Shown here: one piece after another, positions 1 through 11,966 of the stretch | Numbering within the stretch: the first letter of the stretch is position 1 | Layout: each line of letters opens with the position of its first letter | Origin: Trichodelitschia bisporula | Lineage: Eukaryota > Ascomycota > Dothideomycetes > Phaeotrichales > Phaeotrichaceae | NCBI GenBank assembly: GCA_010356995.1 | Contig: ML996698.1 | Span: 307,923 to 371,922, forward strand | Reading direction: 5' to 3' | Length of the DNA: 64,000 nt | Position numbers and translations under genes: made by a program | Notes under the pieces: model-generated | The model's input: only the letters and a program-made list of their open reading frames with translations | The model's database searches: none | What the model was told of the DNA's origin: nothing

Positions 1-3000
1 TGGACTACGTGCAAACCGAAGCGGTAGACTCTAGAGATGGATGCGTAAGTGCGAGTGACGGGAGCAGATCTTCGCTGTCAAAGAACGCCAAAGGATAGGG
101 ATGCAGATGCAAGATGCAAGCGGCGTGGGGGTGCGTGAGACTCTAGTAATAAGCGACGAGCAAAGCTCCTTCGAGGAAAGGACAACAAAGAAGAAGAGGC
201 GGACGTCAAGAAAGAGGCTCCCCAGGGAGTAGGTGAAGAGGAGTGGTTAGAGAAGAGGGGAAATAACAGATGACGGAGCTGAGCGTGCTGAAGGTTGGCG
301 GAGGAGAGGCAGGCGGATGCAACGGCGCAGCTGCAGGCAGCGGCCGACAACCTTGCTTGGTCAGTGTCGGTGGCTGACTTTTGGTGGTTGGCAGGCAAAG
401 TCGAGGCCTTGGCTCGTGGTTCCTCGACAAAGACAGCGCGGATACGGAGGTTGTGAGAACACCGACTGCAAGAGCACGCGAGAACGGGACCCGATGGCGC
501 TTTTGGCGATATCGAGGGTGTTGCTTCAGGAACAAGAAGAAGAAGTTAACGAAATAATGGAGAAGGAGAGCGGAAGAAGTGGACGAAAGCGACTTAATGT
601 TGGCGTCATGACAACCACGACCAGGTCTGCCTTGATCTCTGTAGCTCAGATACGATAGGCGCCTCTCAGCACGGGGTTCTCCTCTCCTATGGTATCGAGA
701 TGCTGCAGCAAAAGCACGTCAGCCCTTACTGACATTAGGCGGTTATCTTCGTCTGTCAGCACGGCAGCATGGCCAGACGTTGCATGATCTGAGCACGAGA
801 ACCTTCCACCATTTTGCCTGCTGATTGACTGATCTCATCCATGCACTTGGAAGCAGGCTGGATCACGGGATTTTGCGCCTATCGACCTCTGCAACATCGA
901 ACATTGATGGCATTGACGGCTTTCGTATCTTTATCATGCAATCACACTCTCCCTTACGGTGCTATGCGTCAAACAGTACTCACGATGGAGAGCCCCTGGG
1001 TGTGCCGTCTGTCTCTCCGGAAGTCAGTTGACCGCCATCCTCTCCCACTGATACGGCAACTCCCACAACGAGCGAGCACACAACCCGCAGTGATATCGTC
1101 AGCATGCGCCATGAGGATCCGGAACTCCAAAAAATCCAAAGCCGCCAGGCAAGCTTTGGGCATTCAATTATATAGGCCTCATGCCTTGAAGAACATTGAC
1201 CGGACCGCCAACACCGCCTCTCAACCAACCTCTGATGAGACAGGCTCGCATGATAGTTCCCCCCATCTGTACAGCATCATGACTAGTCATCCAACCGGCT
1301 TCCCCGGCGCTTGTCCGACCACTAGTACTCTGCGAGCTCCGGGTGAATCGGAACTCGGATGTCGCACTCATCACCACTTCGGCCCGTATTATTCGGCCCG
1401 ATCGCAGGTGTCGGACCTTGGAGATGGCAACTGTTCAACAGCCGCACGAGGTACTTCACAATTCCTTGCGAAGGCCAATAACCTCCAGACTTGCGGTGCT
1501 GCTATCGCGGGCATCTCATGGTTCGCTCTTGTTCCACCGACATTCTACCCAAAAGATTTGGCAGATGGTCCCGGTGAGGTCACTTTCGCTCGGATCTTCC
1601 GCAGCAGCCCAGATAGGAGTCATAGACTGGTTCTTGCTCCTAGGTTATACACATTGCAGCTCATCATCATTGCCAGTAAAGAGGGCAGCCTTTTGAACTA
1701 GGTCCACTGAAAACCACAGCATCTTGCTAAAAAGACACCTCCCCGTCATATCAACTTCAGGACTTCCCCCTTTGCAGAAGGCCCTGAAAGACGTCCACAC
1801 AACCTTCATTGCAGGCTGACCCTCGACCCCGTTCAAGTAACGAAACTCAACCTACTGTGGCCACCATCTCACCAGGGATGATGGGAGCAAAGGCTCATTA
1901 CGTGCGAAGGTAACTTGCAATGCTGATGATTGAAGTAAAGACAAAGAGAGGAAGAGAGTCGGAGACTCTCGAGACTTTTAAACACACGATGCCAAGTATC
2001 CTCCTTTTCTCCATCCCTCTATCGATGCGCTTATTACACCATGCTCCTTCCACATCTACCTCGAGAGAAGTCGCTCCCCGTGCTGTCCACTCGTCACCAA
2101 CCCCCCCGAGAAAGTCTTCTCACCTCCATCCTCTCCACACCGCTAACCTCCATCATCTCTCCAATGGATCCCATCTCGCACCTGATTCAACTCTCCCCAC
2201 ATCCACAAAGCCATTGTCCCCTCCCCGCCCTCCCTCCAAGACGTCAACCCGTCCCCTCCTCCCCTCCCGACCCGCATCCGCAGCATGCAATGCAAACTTC
2301 ACCCGACGCCGGACGCCTTCCTCCCACAGCATCAACCTAAGCGTCAACGACAGCAGCAGCCGCAACAGCAGCAGCCGCCAACACCCCGGAGCCGTTTCGT
2401 TTCATCTTCCCCACTGCATCAGCGCCTGCGTCCGGCGATGTCGTCCCCGCCTGCGCGGCCGCGCCCGACACCCATCCGCCTCTTGCCCGCCGCACCGGCT
2501 GCTGCATCGGCAGGCAGACGGGCGAGTCGTGAACGGCAGGAGATCGCTCCGGCGATCGTGTATGGTGCGGATCGCGAGGCTGTAGACGACGCCCGGAGAG
2601 CTGGCGGATATCGAGTCCCCCGGGACATCGCTCGCCCGAGTCTGGAACCCGCTTCACCTCTGCGCGGCGAGTCTAGAGCCAACCTCACTTCACCTCGACC
2701 CGCGGGTTGCTAATCCAACCCCGTCCATAGCTCCCCCTCCACGAATACCAGATCGGACACTCCCATCCCCCTCCCCCTCTTCCCCAGCTTCACACTCCCC
2801 ATCCACCCCCCACAACCCACCACCCTCAACCCACCGCTGTACAACACTGTACCACCACCCCCCCCTCCCCCCCTCATCACCCACCACAGCAGGCTGCACC
2901 CGCGGCGCAGGCCCGCCTCCCACAGCACCACAACAGCACACTAACAGCAACAGCGCACCCCCACCTCCCCTCCTCCTTCTCATCCTCCTCTCAAATCCCC

Positions 3001-4227
3001 CCTCCCCTCCCCACCAAGATCAGCGCTCATACATCATACATCTCCCCACCCCACCCGTCCACCGGGTACATATCCCCCCCTCCGCCGATCCCCCTTCCGC
3101 TCCTCTCGCCGATCGCCTTCCGGCCCGCGTCGAGGCCAGCCCATACACTGCCCTCATTCAGCTCCATCGCCCTTCATCCACTCCCATACGCGTAGACCTT
3201 CCATCCACCCTCCATCCTCCCTCCAACCCAGCTACCCACCCAAGCTCCCGCGGCACGCATCCGCATCGCACGACCGCACCCGCACCCTCGCTCGTCCACC
3301 AAACGATAGGACAAGGACGGCGCGCGGCCCGCCCGGCGCGGGGGTAGCGAGTGGAGGCGGAGCGGCGGTTGACGTTGCACATGTTTTCCTCACGCTACTC
3401 GTACACCCCCTCTGCCCACCTCACGTCCCTCTGCCTCCCTCCAGATCCAACCTCCCCTCCAAACCCATGGCCATTACTCAAGGCAAGGAGAGTAGAGGAC
3501 TTCACAGACAAGAAAAGCACGAACACAGTATGCTCAGCTCACTCACGCGCTTATCAGCGCACCTATCATTACTCGTCTGCTCTTCCACCACACAACCCCC
3601 TCCCCCAGCCAGCACTAGCACTTCCTCGGGATATCATAATAACGCGCCCATTAACCCACGAACCCTTTTTGCCGTCCGACCATGCGTGTCCCCTCCAAAC
3701 CCCAGACCCATGCTTTTACCACCCAACCTCAACCCCAAGGCAAGAAAAAAAAGAACCCAGGGTATACCCACCATCCACAACGCAAAACACAGCCTAGAGA
3801 GCACCTGATGTCGTGTCCCCGTCTTTGTCCCCTCGCTCGGGAAAAGAGTGAGAAAAGGGCAACACAGGACAGCACCCTAACCCCGCCCCCCGCCCCCCCA
3901 CCTCCCCCAAGCGCAAAAGAGCAATAGACGCACCACCGCCTCCCATCGCGTTGCCCATGTGCGCCCGGATTACAATCATTCCTCCACCGAGGAGCCCCCC
4001 GAACAACCCAAGCTCCCACCGTCCCATCTATTTTTCCTCCCAAGAGTCTAGCATGTACATGAAAAGAAAAAGCGCAAAGGAGCGTCATGAAGGACAACCA
4101 GTCCACCTCCCCCAGCCCAAAAACGCAAAAAGGGGATATAAGCGGCGTATACATCGTGGCGTCATAAACTCGTGAACCCACACACAGCACAACGGCCTCA
4201 CCCCGAGCGCCGTATCATACAAGCCAC
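1..4227. other. Long intergenic stretch, pyrimidine-rich on the + strand
   Basis: I recognise no gene with a known domain here. From about 2000 to 3900 the + strand is strongly C/T-rich with little G, so several frames stay open by composition alone and give Pro/Ser/His-rich translations that do not look like folded proteins. The part from 3950 to 4227 is likely the 3' flank of the minus-strand gene that ends at 4228. One longer open frame (841-1701) is listed separately. Confidence 0.5.
841..1701 (+). CDS. Unrecognised 286-aa open reading frame
   Basis: An ATG-initiated frame stays open for 286 codons in DNA that is not extreme in composition. By a rough random-stop argument that length is unlikely by chance. 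The translation has no motif, signal peptide, membrane segment or repeat I recognise, and its amino-acid make-up (many Ser, Arg, His and Pro) is that of spurious frames. I see no good introns and no codon-usage likeness to the firm genes of the window. It may be chance, a lineage-specific gene or a relic. Confidence 0.2.
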   Translation: MHLEAGWITGFCAYRPLQHRTLMALTAFVSLSCNHTLPYGAMRQTVLTMESPWVCRLSLRKSVDRHPLPLIRQLPQRASTQPAVISSACAMRIRNSKKSKAARQALGIQLYRPHALKNIDRTANTASQPTSDETGSHDSSPHLYSIMTSHPTGFPGACPTTSTLRAPGESELGCRTHHHFGPYYSARSQVSDLGDGNCSTAARGTSQFLAKANNLQTCGAAIAGISWFALVPPTFYPKDLADGPGEVTFARIFRSSPDRSHRLVLAPRLYTLQLIIIASKEGSLLN

Positions 4228-5784
4228 TCATCTCCCCCTCCCCGTCAAACTCCCAAGCACCCGCTGCAATGCCCCCCGTCTCGGCGTCTCCCCGAGTCTC
4301 CCCGCAATCTGCACCATCGGCCCCACAATATCCTGATCGCCAAGCGTAGGAAACTTCCCCTCACTCCTCAAGCCACCAAAGCTCGGTATAGCCGCCAGCA
4401 GACCCGGTTCCGCGGACGCGATTACCGGCCCATAATCCTCCCCCGTACGCGCCGCGGCCGCAACCGCCGCGTCGTGACAGCGCCGCCAGGCGTCTTCTGT
4501 CTCAGCCCACTTGGCCTCGGTGAGATGGAAGGTGCGGCTGTGTGGGCCGTAGTGCTCGAGTGTGCGGTGGACGTGCTTGAAGTAGGATGTGCGGGCTGCT
4601 TCCCAATCTGACACTAGTTGGCGGCAGGATGCTGCGGTGGGCGTGGGCGGGTTGTAGGGTTGGGGTTGGATAGTGAAGTTTGCGTGGCCGAGGGAGATGC
4701 TCCATTTGTCTTCGAGGTCGGTGGAGAAGGGGGATTCGGAGGGGGCTTGCGGGGGGTGATGGAGGGAGGAGAGGGAGGGGTGAATGGAGAGGGCGGGCGG
4801 GGACGTGGGTGGGAAGGTGTCTTTGTTCGGCGCGACGCTGGGGGATTGGAGCGGGCTTTGAATCTCCGAGGCTGGTGGGGGGGGGAAGGCGGAGGCGAGG
4901 GGCGGGAGGAGGGGCGTTGAGGCTTGGTGTTTGCGGTCGAAGGGATCGCCCTCCAGGAGTAACGAGGTAGCGATATCAATCGGCGACACCGGCGCACTGG
5001 CGTCCGTAGCCTGGAGACTGTGCACAGGCGTACACGGTGGGTCATAAGTGTCCAGCCCGGGGAAGACGGAGCTTGTCAAAGACGAGGAGCGGCTGGAACC
5101 GGGGCAGGAAGATGTGGCGCTTGCGCTGTGGCGGCCGCCGAGGGGCGCGGAACTGGGTTTGCGGTTGATCCAGCGGCGGGTGAAGGAGGGCATGTGGTCG
5201 GAGATTCGGGCGAGGGGGCTGGTGGGGAGGTCGGCGGAGTCGAGGCGGCGGTGGGTGCGCTGAGTGAGCAGGTCTGGCTCGTAGTCGAAGAAGCCGCTTT
5301 CTAGGTCGTAGTCTTGGAGGCTGTCGCGCAGGGCTGTTGTGGAGTAGGAGGCGAAGTCGCAGGTGGTGTCGCCGTATAATTCACCTGTCTTGTGAGTAAA
5401 GCGCGAGCTAAATGCAGAAGCGGACGTACTTGAGCAGGTTTTGCATCCTGTATCCAGAGACTGAGGCCGATCGGAGAGTTCGGGCTCTGCAGCATCTTCG
5501 GCGAGCTCGACGAGTTGAGGCATAGGCAGTTTTGCAGTTGATGTTGCAGCTTCCGCCTGGTCAAACGACGGCGAAATGGAGACGAGAGACGAAGTAGAGC
5601 TCGGAAAGCGCGAGTGCGAGAAAGTGGGAGTAGGCGGGGTAGACCAGTCCGAGGCCGAGACCATGCATAGCGACGAGGAGCTGCGGCGCAGGCGCGGGGC
5701 AGGCGTTGTTGTCGCAGTGACGTCGACGGCAGAGGACCTGGTCGCAACCAATTTAGGTAGATGAAGTGGTCGGAGCTCGCGCAT
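4228..5784 (-). CDS. Ser/Pro-rich conserved fungal protein of unknown function
   Basis: Open frame of 518 codons from the ATG at 5784. The first ~380 residues are low-complexity Ser/Pro/Thr-rich and probably disordered, with short acidic and Arg patches. The last ~130 residues look folded, rich in Trp, His and aromatic residues (for example KWSISLGHANF and SDWEAARTSYFKH), and end in a Gly/Arg tail. No catalytic motif is visible. A 45-bp stretch at 5385-5429 starts GTACGT, ends ACAG, has a CTCAC branch-like site and is a multiple of three, so it may be an in-frame intron giving a 503-aa form. The family resembles fungal proteins known only as Ser/Pro-rich hypotheticals. Function unknown; confident that it is a gene. 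Confidence 0.7.
   Translation of the reverse strand: MRELRPLHLPKLVATRSSAVDVTATTTPAPRLRRSSSSLCMVSASDWSTPPTPTFSHSRFPSSTSSLVSISPSFDQAEAATSTAKLPMPQLVELAEDAAEPELSDRPQSLDTGCKTCSSTSASAFSSRFTHKTGELYGDTTCDFASYSTTALRDSLQDYDLESGFFDYEPDLLTQRTHRRLDSADLPTSPLARISDHMPSFTRRWINRKPSSAPLGGRHSASATSSCPGSSRSSSLTSSVFPGLDTYDPPCTPVHSLQATDASAPVSPIDIATSLLLEGDPFDRKHQASTPLLPPLASAFPPPPASEIQSPLQSPSVAPNKDTFPPTSPPALSIHPSLSSLHHPPQAPSESPFSTDLEDKWSISLGHANFTIQPQPYNPPTPTAASCRQLVSDWEAARTSYFKHVHRTLEHYGPHSRTFHLTEAKWAETEDAWRRCHDAAVAAAARTGEDYGPVIASAEPGLLAAIPSFGGLRSEGKFPTLGDQDIVGPMVQIAGRLGETPRRGALQRVLGSLTGRGR
5385..5429 (-). other. Possible in-frame 45-bp intron inside the Ser/Pro-rich gene
   Basis: On the minus strand the segment begins GTACGT and ends ACAG, with CTCAC 11 bases from the 3' end. 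It carries no stop in the reading frame, so both the spliced (503 aa) and retained (518 aa) products are possible. Its size matches the shortest introns elsewhere in the window (44-46 bp). Confidence 0.45.
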
Positions 5785-8700
5785 GGTCGCCAGAGTTTGT
5801 CGTTGCGGAGAGAGACTGTGAAGACGCGTGGTGCCAGGATCCCATCACCAGGGCTATATAAGGTCTATAAGAGATCGAAGGGCGGAGTAGGCGATCTGTG
5901 GTGGGGGTTGAGGAAACGATTGACCGGGAGAGTAGTGTTGGTGGTTGGGTAGAGTGTGGGGGCGGGGGGAGGGTGAGCGCAGGGCCCGCGAGGCGCGCAA
6001 GAGTTGCGTATTCTGGGTGCGCGTGGTTTATGCTAATGTATCCTTCGCCCGTCCGGGTGAGAGTGGCGGAGGGTGCGGGAACGCAGAGGGTGGCACGACG
6101 GGGGAATGCGTATCGAGGGTTTTGGTGTTTATGGACGGTCGTTGCTCGCGAAAAACTGCACAGCCGCACGTCAGCAGGGCAGTACTTGCTTCAGCTGATC
6201 GAGCCAGTCGCCGAGCTCCGGTGAGAGCCAGTAAGGTGGAGGCGCGCCAGCACGACCAATGCACGTGAGATAATACAAAACGAACCTCTTGATGCGACCA
6301 GGCGATTGTTCGTTTCGTGTGGGAGAACGGAGACAGCCTCGGAGTGGATGAGGAGAGAAGACCGGTGGGGTGTGTGGGGGGGTGAGTTGTTGTTTCTATT
6401 GTGGACGTGTGGCGGCTGGGTAGAAAGCTTGTGAGGGACAGCGATTGGCGAACCGGAGTCGAGAGAAGCGGACGGTGGAGGGTGGACAATAGATACGCGA
6501 TCTATTGCAAGATTATGCAAGACGATGCCAGTGGAGGGTGGTGAACGATAAGTGACGATGGAAGCCAGTGAGACACGGGAGAGGTAGGAAGACGTGTGTG
6601 GACGAGAGAGGAGGAACTGGTGTGTGTATATTTTTAAAAGAGGCGAAAGGTCAGAAACTGAGGCTGGGAGTTCTGGAAACGATGGCTTGGGGAAGCATTG
6701 GTCTCTAAGTAGTAGCAGCGAGAGCTAGGCGGGTATGTACTGGAGTCTGAGCATATCATGTTCGGACCCGGGACGTGGGTGAAGGCGTGGCAAGCATGGG
6801 GGGACATGGGTTATTTTGGCTGGGAGGCGCTGGATGGGCTTGGTGGACGATGGTGGACCTTTTTTCGGGGTTGGGGATGAGGGGGGGAGGGGAAGGGACT
6901 GACGGTGGGCGGGGACTAGGAGATGGTGGTGGGTGAGAGGTGGGGGAGGAAGAGAAAGAGAAAGAGAGAAGGATAGGACCAGAGGGTGGTCTCTAACCAG
7001 GCGAGGAGGAGGCGGGAAACAGACTTCAAACTCACCACCAATCTAACATCTCACTTTCTTCCTCTTTGAGCACATTGAGAGAAACACTCCGCATCGCAGA
7101 GAAGATGGAAAATGAGCTACAACAAGAACAGTTAGCATGAACCGACAACAAAACAACCATGACCACCCACCATCTCGCATACTTCTCGCATGCTGAGTCG
7201 CTGCATGGACGAAGCATCGTCGGCCTTGCCCATCGCGCCCATGTATCATTCTTGCGCCTCTAAAATCCTCAGGCAAGGAATGCCCCAAGCCATCCGCTGC
7301 GCCAGACGCCATTGTGGAGGTCTTGGCTTCGGTCTCTCACTCTTCTCGATTCAGTCGTCTTCGCACTTCGGCTTCTTCTTCTCTCTTCCCGAGCTGCCAA
7401 GCTACATGCGTCTGTTGTGAGATCCGCTGGTGTCGTAGCAGGAGTACACAGAGCAAAAACGGAGAGGGATTTTAAACACTTGCACAGCACAGGCCCATGA
7501 TCGCCCTCCTCTCAAGGGGAAGAAAAGAAGACGGAGAGCGAAAAAAATATGTGGAGTCGGTGGTGGGCCAACAACAGACTCCTCACGGCCATGCAGGAAC
7601 CGCAGGGTTGTCAACAGTCAACAAGACAGGGTTGTCGTCCCTAAGAAAACAAGTCAACAAACAACCCGCAGGAACAAGGCTCTTTGCGCAGTTCGAATGT
7701 TGTGGTAATATCCCAATTCCCCGACGCGCGCCATATTCTGCCCCCATCTCGCGAAATGCACAAAGCAAAGCACACTGCAAGCATGTCAAGCAACGGGTTA
7801 ACGGTGGACAGCCTCGCTTGATCCACCAGTAGTTGCAAGTGTTCCAGGTGCCTCAAGTGCGTTGTCGTCCCTTCGAACGGCATGACGAACCTGCGACCGT
7901 GGGACGACCGTCACCCACTACCGTACACTAGGTTGCGACGACCCGCGATGGTGGATGGACAATGCCAAGTCAGCAAGCAAGCTAAAGCAACACCGCACAG
8001 CTCACAGCGAAGTACACATAAAAGCGAGAGAAAAGCACACTGGGGAGCAGTCATCTGCCTGGCCCCATCTCGCCCCAATCGTGGTGTGGCAGCAATCGTT
8101 CCGCGACTATCGACCCAAGTTACACGGCTCGCGGCACCGCCCGCATCGTCAAATCGCTGGCGAGCAATGCGCAGTGTACGCAGCGCACGCTTAGCAGATG
8201 GCTACGACCTATGCGTTGTTGCAGAATGCACCTCCTACTTGCCTGACGTTCTCCCCGCGACCTACTGTGGTAAGCGGGGTGTGTGGAGCTACATATGTCG
8301 GGCCGGGCATGACACGGCGTTCTGCGCAAATAGCTACTTCAATCCACTTTCTTAGCTACAGATAGCTGCGGTGCAGGCCTCGCTTCGGTATTGACTGTCG
8401 GGTGTCTGAGACGTTGAGAAGAAGGAGGGGAGAGAGAGAGTTGGACATGTCGTCCGATGCGTGAAGTGGGGGAGGACGACTTCCCGCACCTCCCAATGCA
8501 CCCGTAGGACTCCGTCATCCCGTACCCCGTCTACCCGCTACATCTTCATGCTCCTGCTTCCAATGCTCCATGCCTTACCTTGCCTTGCGTCTCTGACAAG
8601 CTGGCAGCCGTCTGCCAGCTGTACGAAAGGTACGTGAGGAGCGGCAGAGCGGGAAGCGCAAACTCGAACGGCCTCCCCCAACCAAGGTCCGGGCTGTGCA

Positions 8701-11700
8701 CATCCATCTTCGACCCCCTCCGTCGTCCACTTCTTTTCTTACTTCTGGACTACTGTACTCATGTACTGGCTGCTGGGTTTTGGCAAGGAGAAGGGATGTT
8801 TCCGTTCCCGTCGAGCAGCAGTGCCCCAGCGACGGCCATCCTCCCGTCACCATCGGACGTCTGTCCAACTGAAACGCACCTGTTTGAAACATCGCTGCCT
8901 CGCTGACCAAAGAATGGCTACGCAACCAGAAGGCTGGAAAACGCGGGGATCTCCAGATTCAGGCTATGGGCGCTTGTCACCAGGTCCATTCGTCAAACAA
9001 CGCCCTGCGAAACGAAAGCAAGCGAGTCAGAAAGGTACAGTATGCGCAGGGAGAAAAGAATCGGAGCCGCGCAAAGCAGTCTGCACCATCGCAGAGCTAC
9101 ACACGTCGAGAACGCACCGCAGCAACAGAACGGAAACGCGCCAAGTTGGGAAAACGTCGAGAGAGTCAGACAAGAGACGTCCGCAAAAAAAACCCAGACA
9201 AGCAAAAAAATTCTCCGTAACCCACACACACCCAGACACCCCACATATCCGCCACGCCCCATTCTCACAGCATCAGACGCATAACATTCCCGCCATCTTC
9301 TCGCCGTCGCAAGTCGCATTCCCCATCCACCCCATCGCAGAACACAGGTCCCAAACCCTCAACGCCCTGTCGTTGCCTGCCCACCATCCAGCCGATTAGG
9401 CGCAGGCGCCCGCCGTCCAGCGGGCACAAGTGGGCTGGTAGAGACCGGGATCATGTTCTCCTCCAACCAGCCCCTCCACTCTGCACCCATGAATAGCCCG
9501 GCCCCACCCGCCAAGATGCTAGGACCTGTTGACGTCAACGGCGGAGCATCGGCCTTGCGATGGGGGCCTGAGGCGCGGATGGGGGGATGCGGGTTTGCGG
9601 CTGGGCGTTGCTGCGAAGAAAGACTGCGGCTGCGGGAAACAACGAGAAGAAGGCCAGCAGCAGGACGGGGTAGAAAGAGACAAGGTAAAGGAAAGTAGGT
9701 AGCCGCGTCGCAGTGCTTGTTCTCTAGGCCGCTTCAGCTTCTGCATCTCTTTCTCGTATCGCGGAGGGAGAGAATGGAGGAGCGGCTCGCGATGCGGCGT
9801 CCCTTACGGGACTGCGTCCCGGGGTTGGACGGAGGGAAGCACGAGAGCGCCACTGGCTACGGAGGTCGATCGACCACCATCGGATTTGACCAAAAATAGG
9901 GTAAGGCCTCTGAACTCACAAGGAAAGCGATACATTCTGCGATCGCGGCGATGCGATATAAGCTTCGTTCTCAGAATCTCATAATTGCTACAGACCAGAC
10001 TCTTCAATATGTATCCCATCCGCGGCCTTCAGTTTCTCCAAGTCGGTAAGCGGCCCCCTCCTGCCATCCAAAACATCGTCGCCCAAAAAAAAGAGGCTGA
10101 CTCTGACACATCGGGGCTTGATCGGCTTTCGGGCACGGCTCCACTCCTGGTGCACCCGTTCCGCACGGGCGAGGTCAAAGCCGCAAGGCGAAAAGCCCAA
10201 AGCCGCAGCCTCACCAGGCCAAAATCACAAGGCGCAAAACCGCTGACAAGCCTCCCGCACTCGCATCCATCCGAACCTGAAAACTTTCCATCAGAATTAT
10301 TTGCCTCTGAATCGCTCTTCATCCCGCCGCCTTACCGCACCTTACCTCCCTTCCAGAAGCCCACCGGCACCCGGCCCGCGCGGGTGTCGGCGCCGCGCGC
10401 CTTACGGGAGCAATCAACCGCTTCAATCCCCCCACCATTCACCGGAATCTGCGCGCGCAAACAAGCATGCTTCCGCCAATGCCATCCTCATGCCCCATCA
10501 TCACGCTGCTCACCGCATTCAACCCCGTCATCTACCGTACGGTAACGTGGGTATCCCCCAGCAGCTTAATCAAACCCGCATCCCCGACCGGGGACCCCAG
10601 CACAGCCCTACGACCACATGCAAGGTACGCATTGCGCGCTCGCGTGGCGCCCGCAGCGCAGAAAACGCGTTGGGTATATACGCCGCGGTATTAATGAGCG
10701 CGTTCGACGAGGGGGACGCGTTGTTTACTGTGTGAGTCGTGTTGTGTGTTTGTGTTTATGTTGTTGCGTGGTTTGGTGGGGTATGTGATGCGGATGGGGA
10801 GATGGAGGGGCGCGCGCATATGCAGCCGCCGTTACAGGAGAGAATGTGTGGATGTGTACTGCAAGTACTACGTAAGGACGATGTTGAAGATACCGAGCCC
10901 GCGCGATGACGCGCTGTGAATCCAGCCTCGGCCTCAGGCCCGCCAAATCCTTACCGTACCCTCTCCCGCCGTTACATAGCGCTTGACATCACAGCGCCGT
11001 CAACTAAGGTTAATCTCCACGCGCCAGGATCGCAACACGGGTGCCTGGCCCCGGTTTGGCATCCCCACTGGGTAGTTCTACGGGGCCCTGACGACCGCGC
11101 TATTCACCCGGGATGTGCGGCCGGGGTGTGAAAACTCTGCTCTTACGTAGTTTGGCAGGCCGAGGCCGACGGTAAGCAGCTCGCTCGGCCGTGGCCGTGG
11201 CCGCCGATGACGGGCCACGGGCGTGCATGAACTACGGCTGGTGAGAAAACAGGGCGAGAAGGAGCTGTTGCGATACGGCGGGCGGGCTAGAAATACATCG
11301 GCACAGCATGTAGTCGGCTACGCTAGGCCTGGCGCTGTGAGTTCGGAGTGGATGAGACCCGCAACGGCGCGCGCCGTTATCGTTTTTTCCACGTGGGTCT
11401 GGGGCGGAGGGGGTTCGGCTGGTTAGGGGGGGGGCTAATGGGGTTGTTGCCTTGACGACGGGCGGGGAGGGTGACATGCTGCCTCCTGGGGTGGGGAGGA
11501 TCAAAGGCTAACTAGACGGTGAGGAACTGGGTTAGGCGAGGCCTAGATGGAGGGGACGGCGAGGTTGATGTCAGCGATCGACGTCGTTGAATATTGATGT
11601 GCGCAGGGTTGGGGACAGAGGAGGTATGACGTCCGTCGCCGGGGAGTTCAAGCATGGCCTGGGGTCCTGGTTGAGCCGAGGAACTTCTGCGGTATCTTGC

Positions 11701-11966
11701 AATTGTGTCATTTGGCGATCGCAGGACGGGATCGTGGTCTTGCTGTTTCTGCGAACGACAAATGTGATATCATAACGCCGAGTGGGTATCCAACCTCTGT
11801 GATAACTCAACACCGGGACCGAGGCACCTCATGTCAGCAGCGCTGGCTTGTAACCCGTCAGCCTAGTTGACCGTGCAAGGCTGGGTAAGTACATCCATAT
11901 GGGAGCAATGAGCATAGGCTGCGGTAAGGGCGGCCGTCATCGTCATGATGCGCTGCCGCACAAAGA
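5785..11966. other. 6-kb gene desert
   Basis: I see no gene I can support. The first few hundred bases are likely the promoter and 5' leader of the gene starting at 5784. Purine-rich GA/GGA tracts lie around 6840-6980. The longest ATG frames (for example 8761-9399, very basic; 9453-9698) show no domains. A perfect 12-bp palindrome TACCGTACGGTA lies at 10533-10544. GC-rich stretches around 11100-11500 keep several frames open by composition. Confidence 0.5.
10533..10544. repeat. Perfect palindrome TACCGTACGGTA
   Basis: A 12-base perfect palindrome in gene-free DNA. The same core recurs, extended to 14 bases, at 23692-23705, and half-sites (ACCGTAC) occur at about ten other intergenic places. 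It could be a binding site for a dimeric regulator; no direct evidence. Confidence 0.4.
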
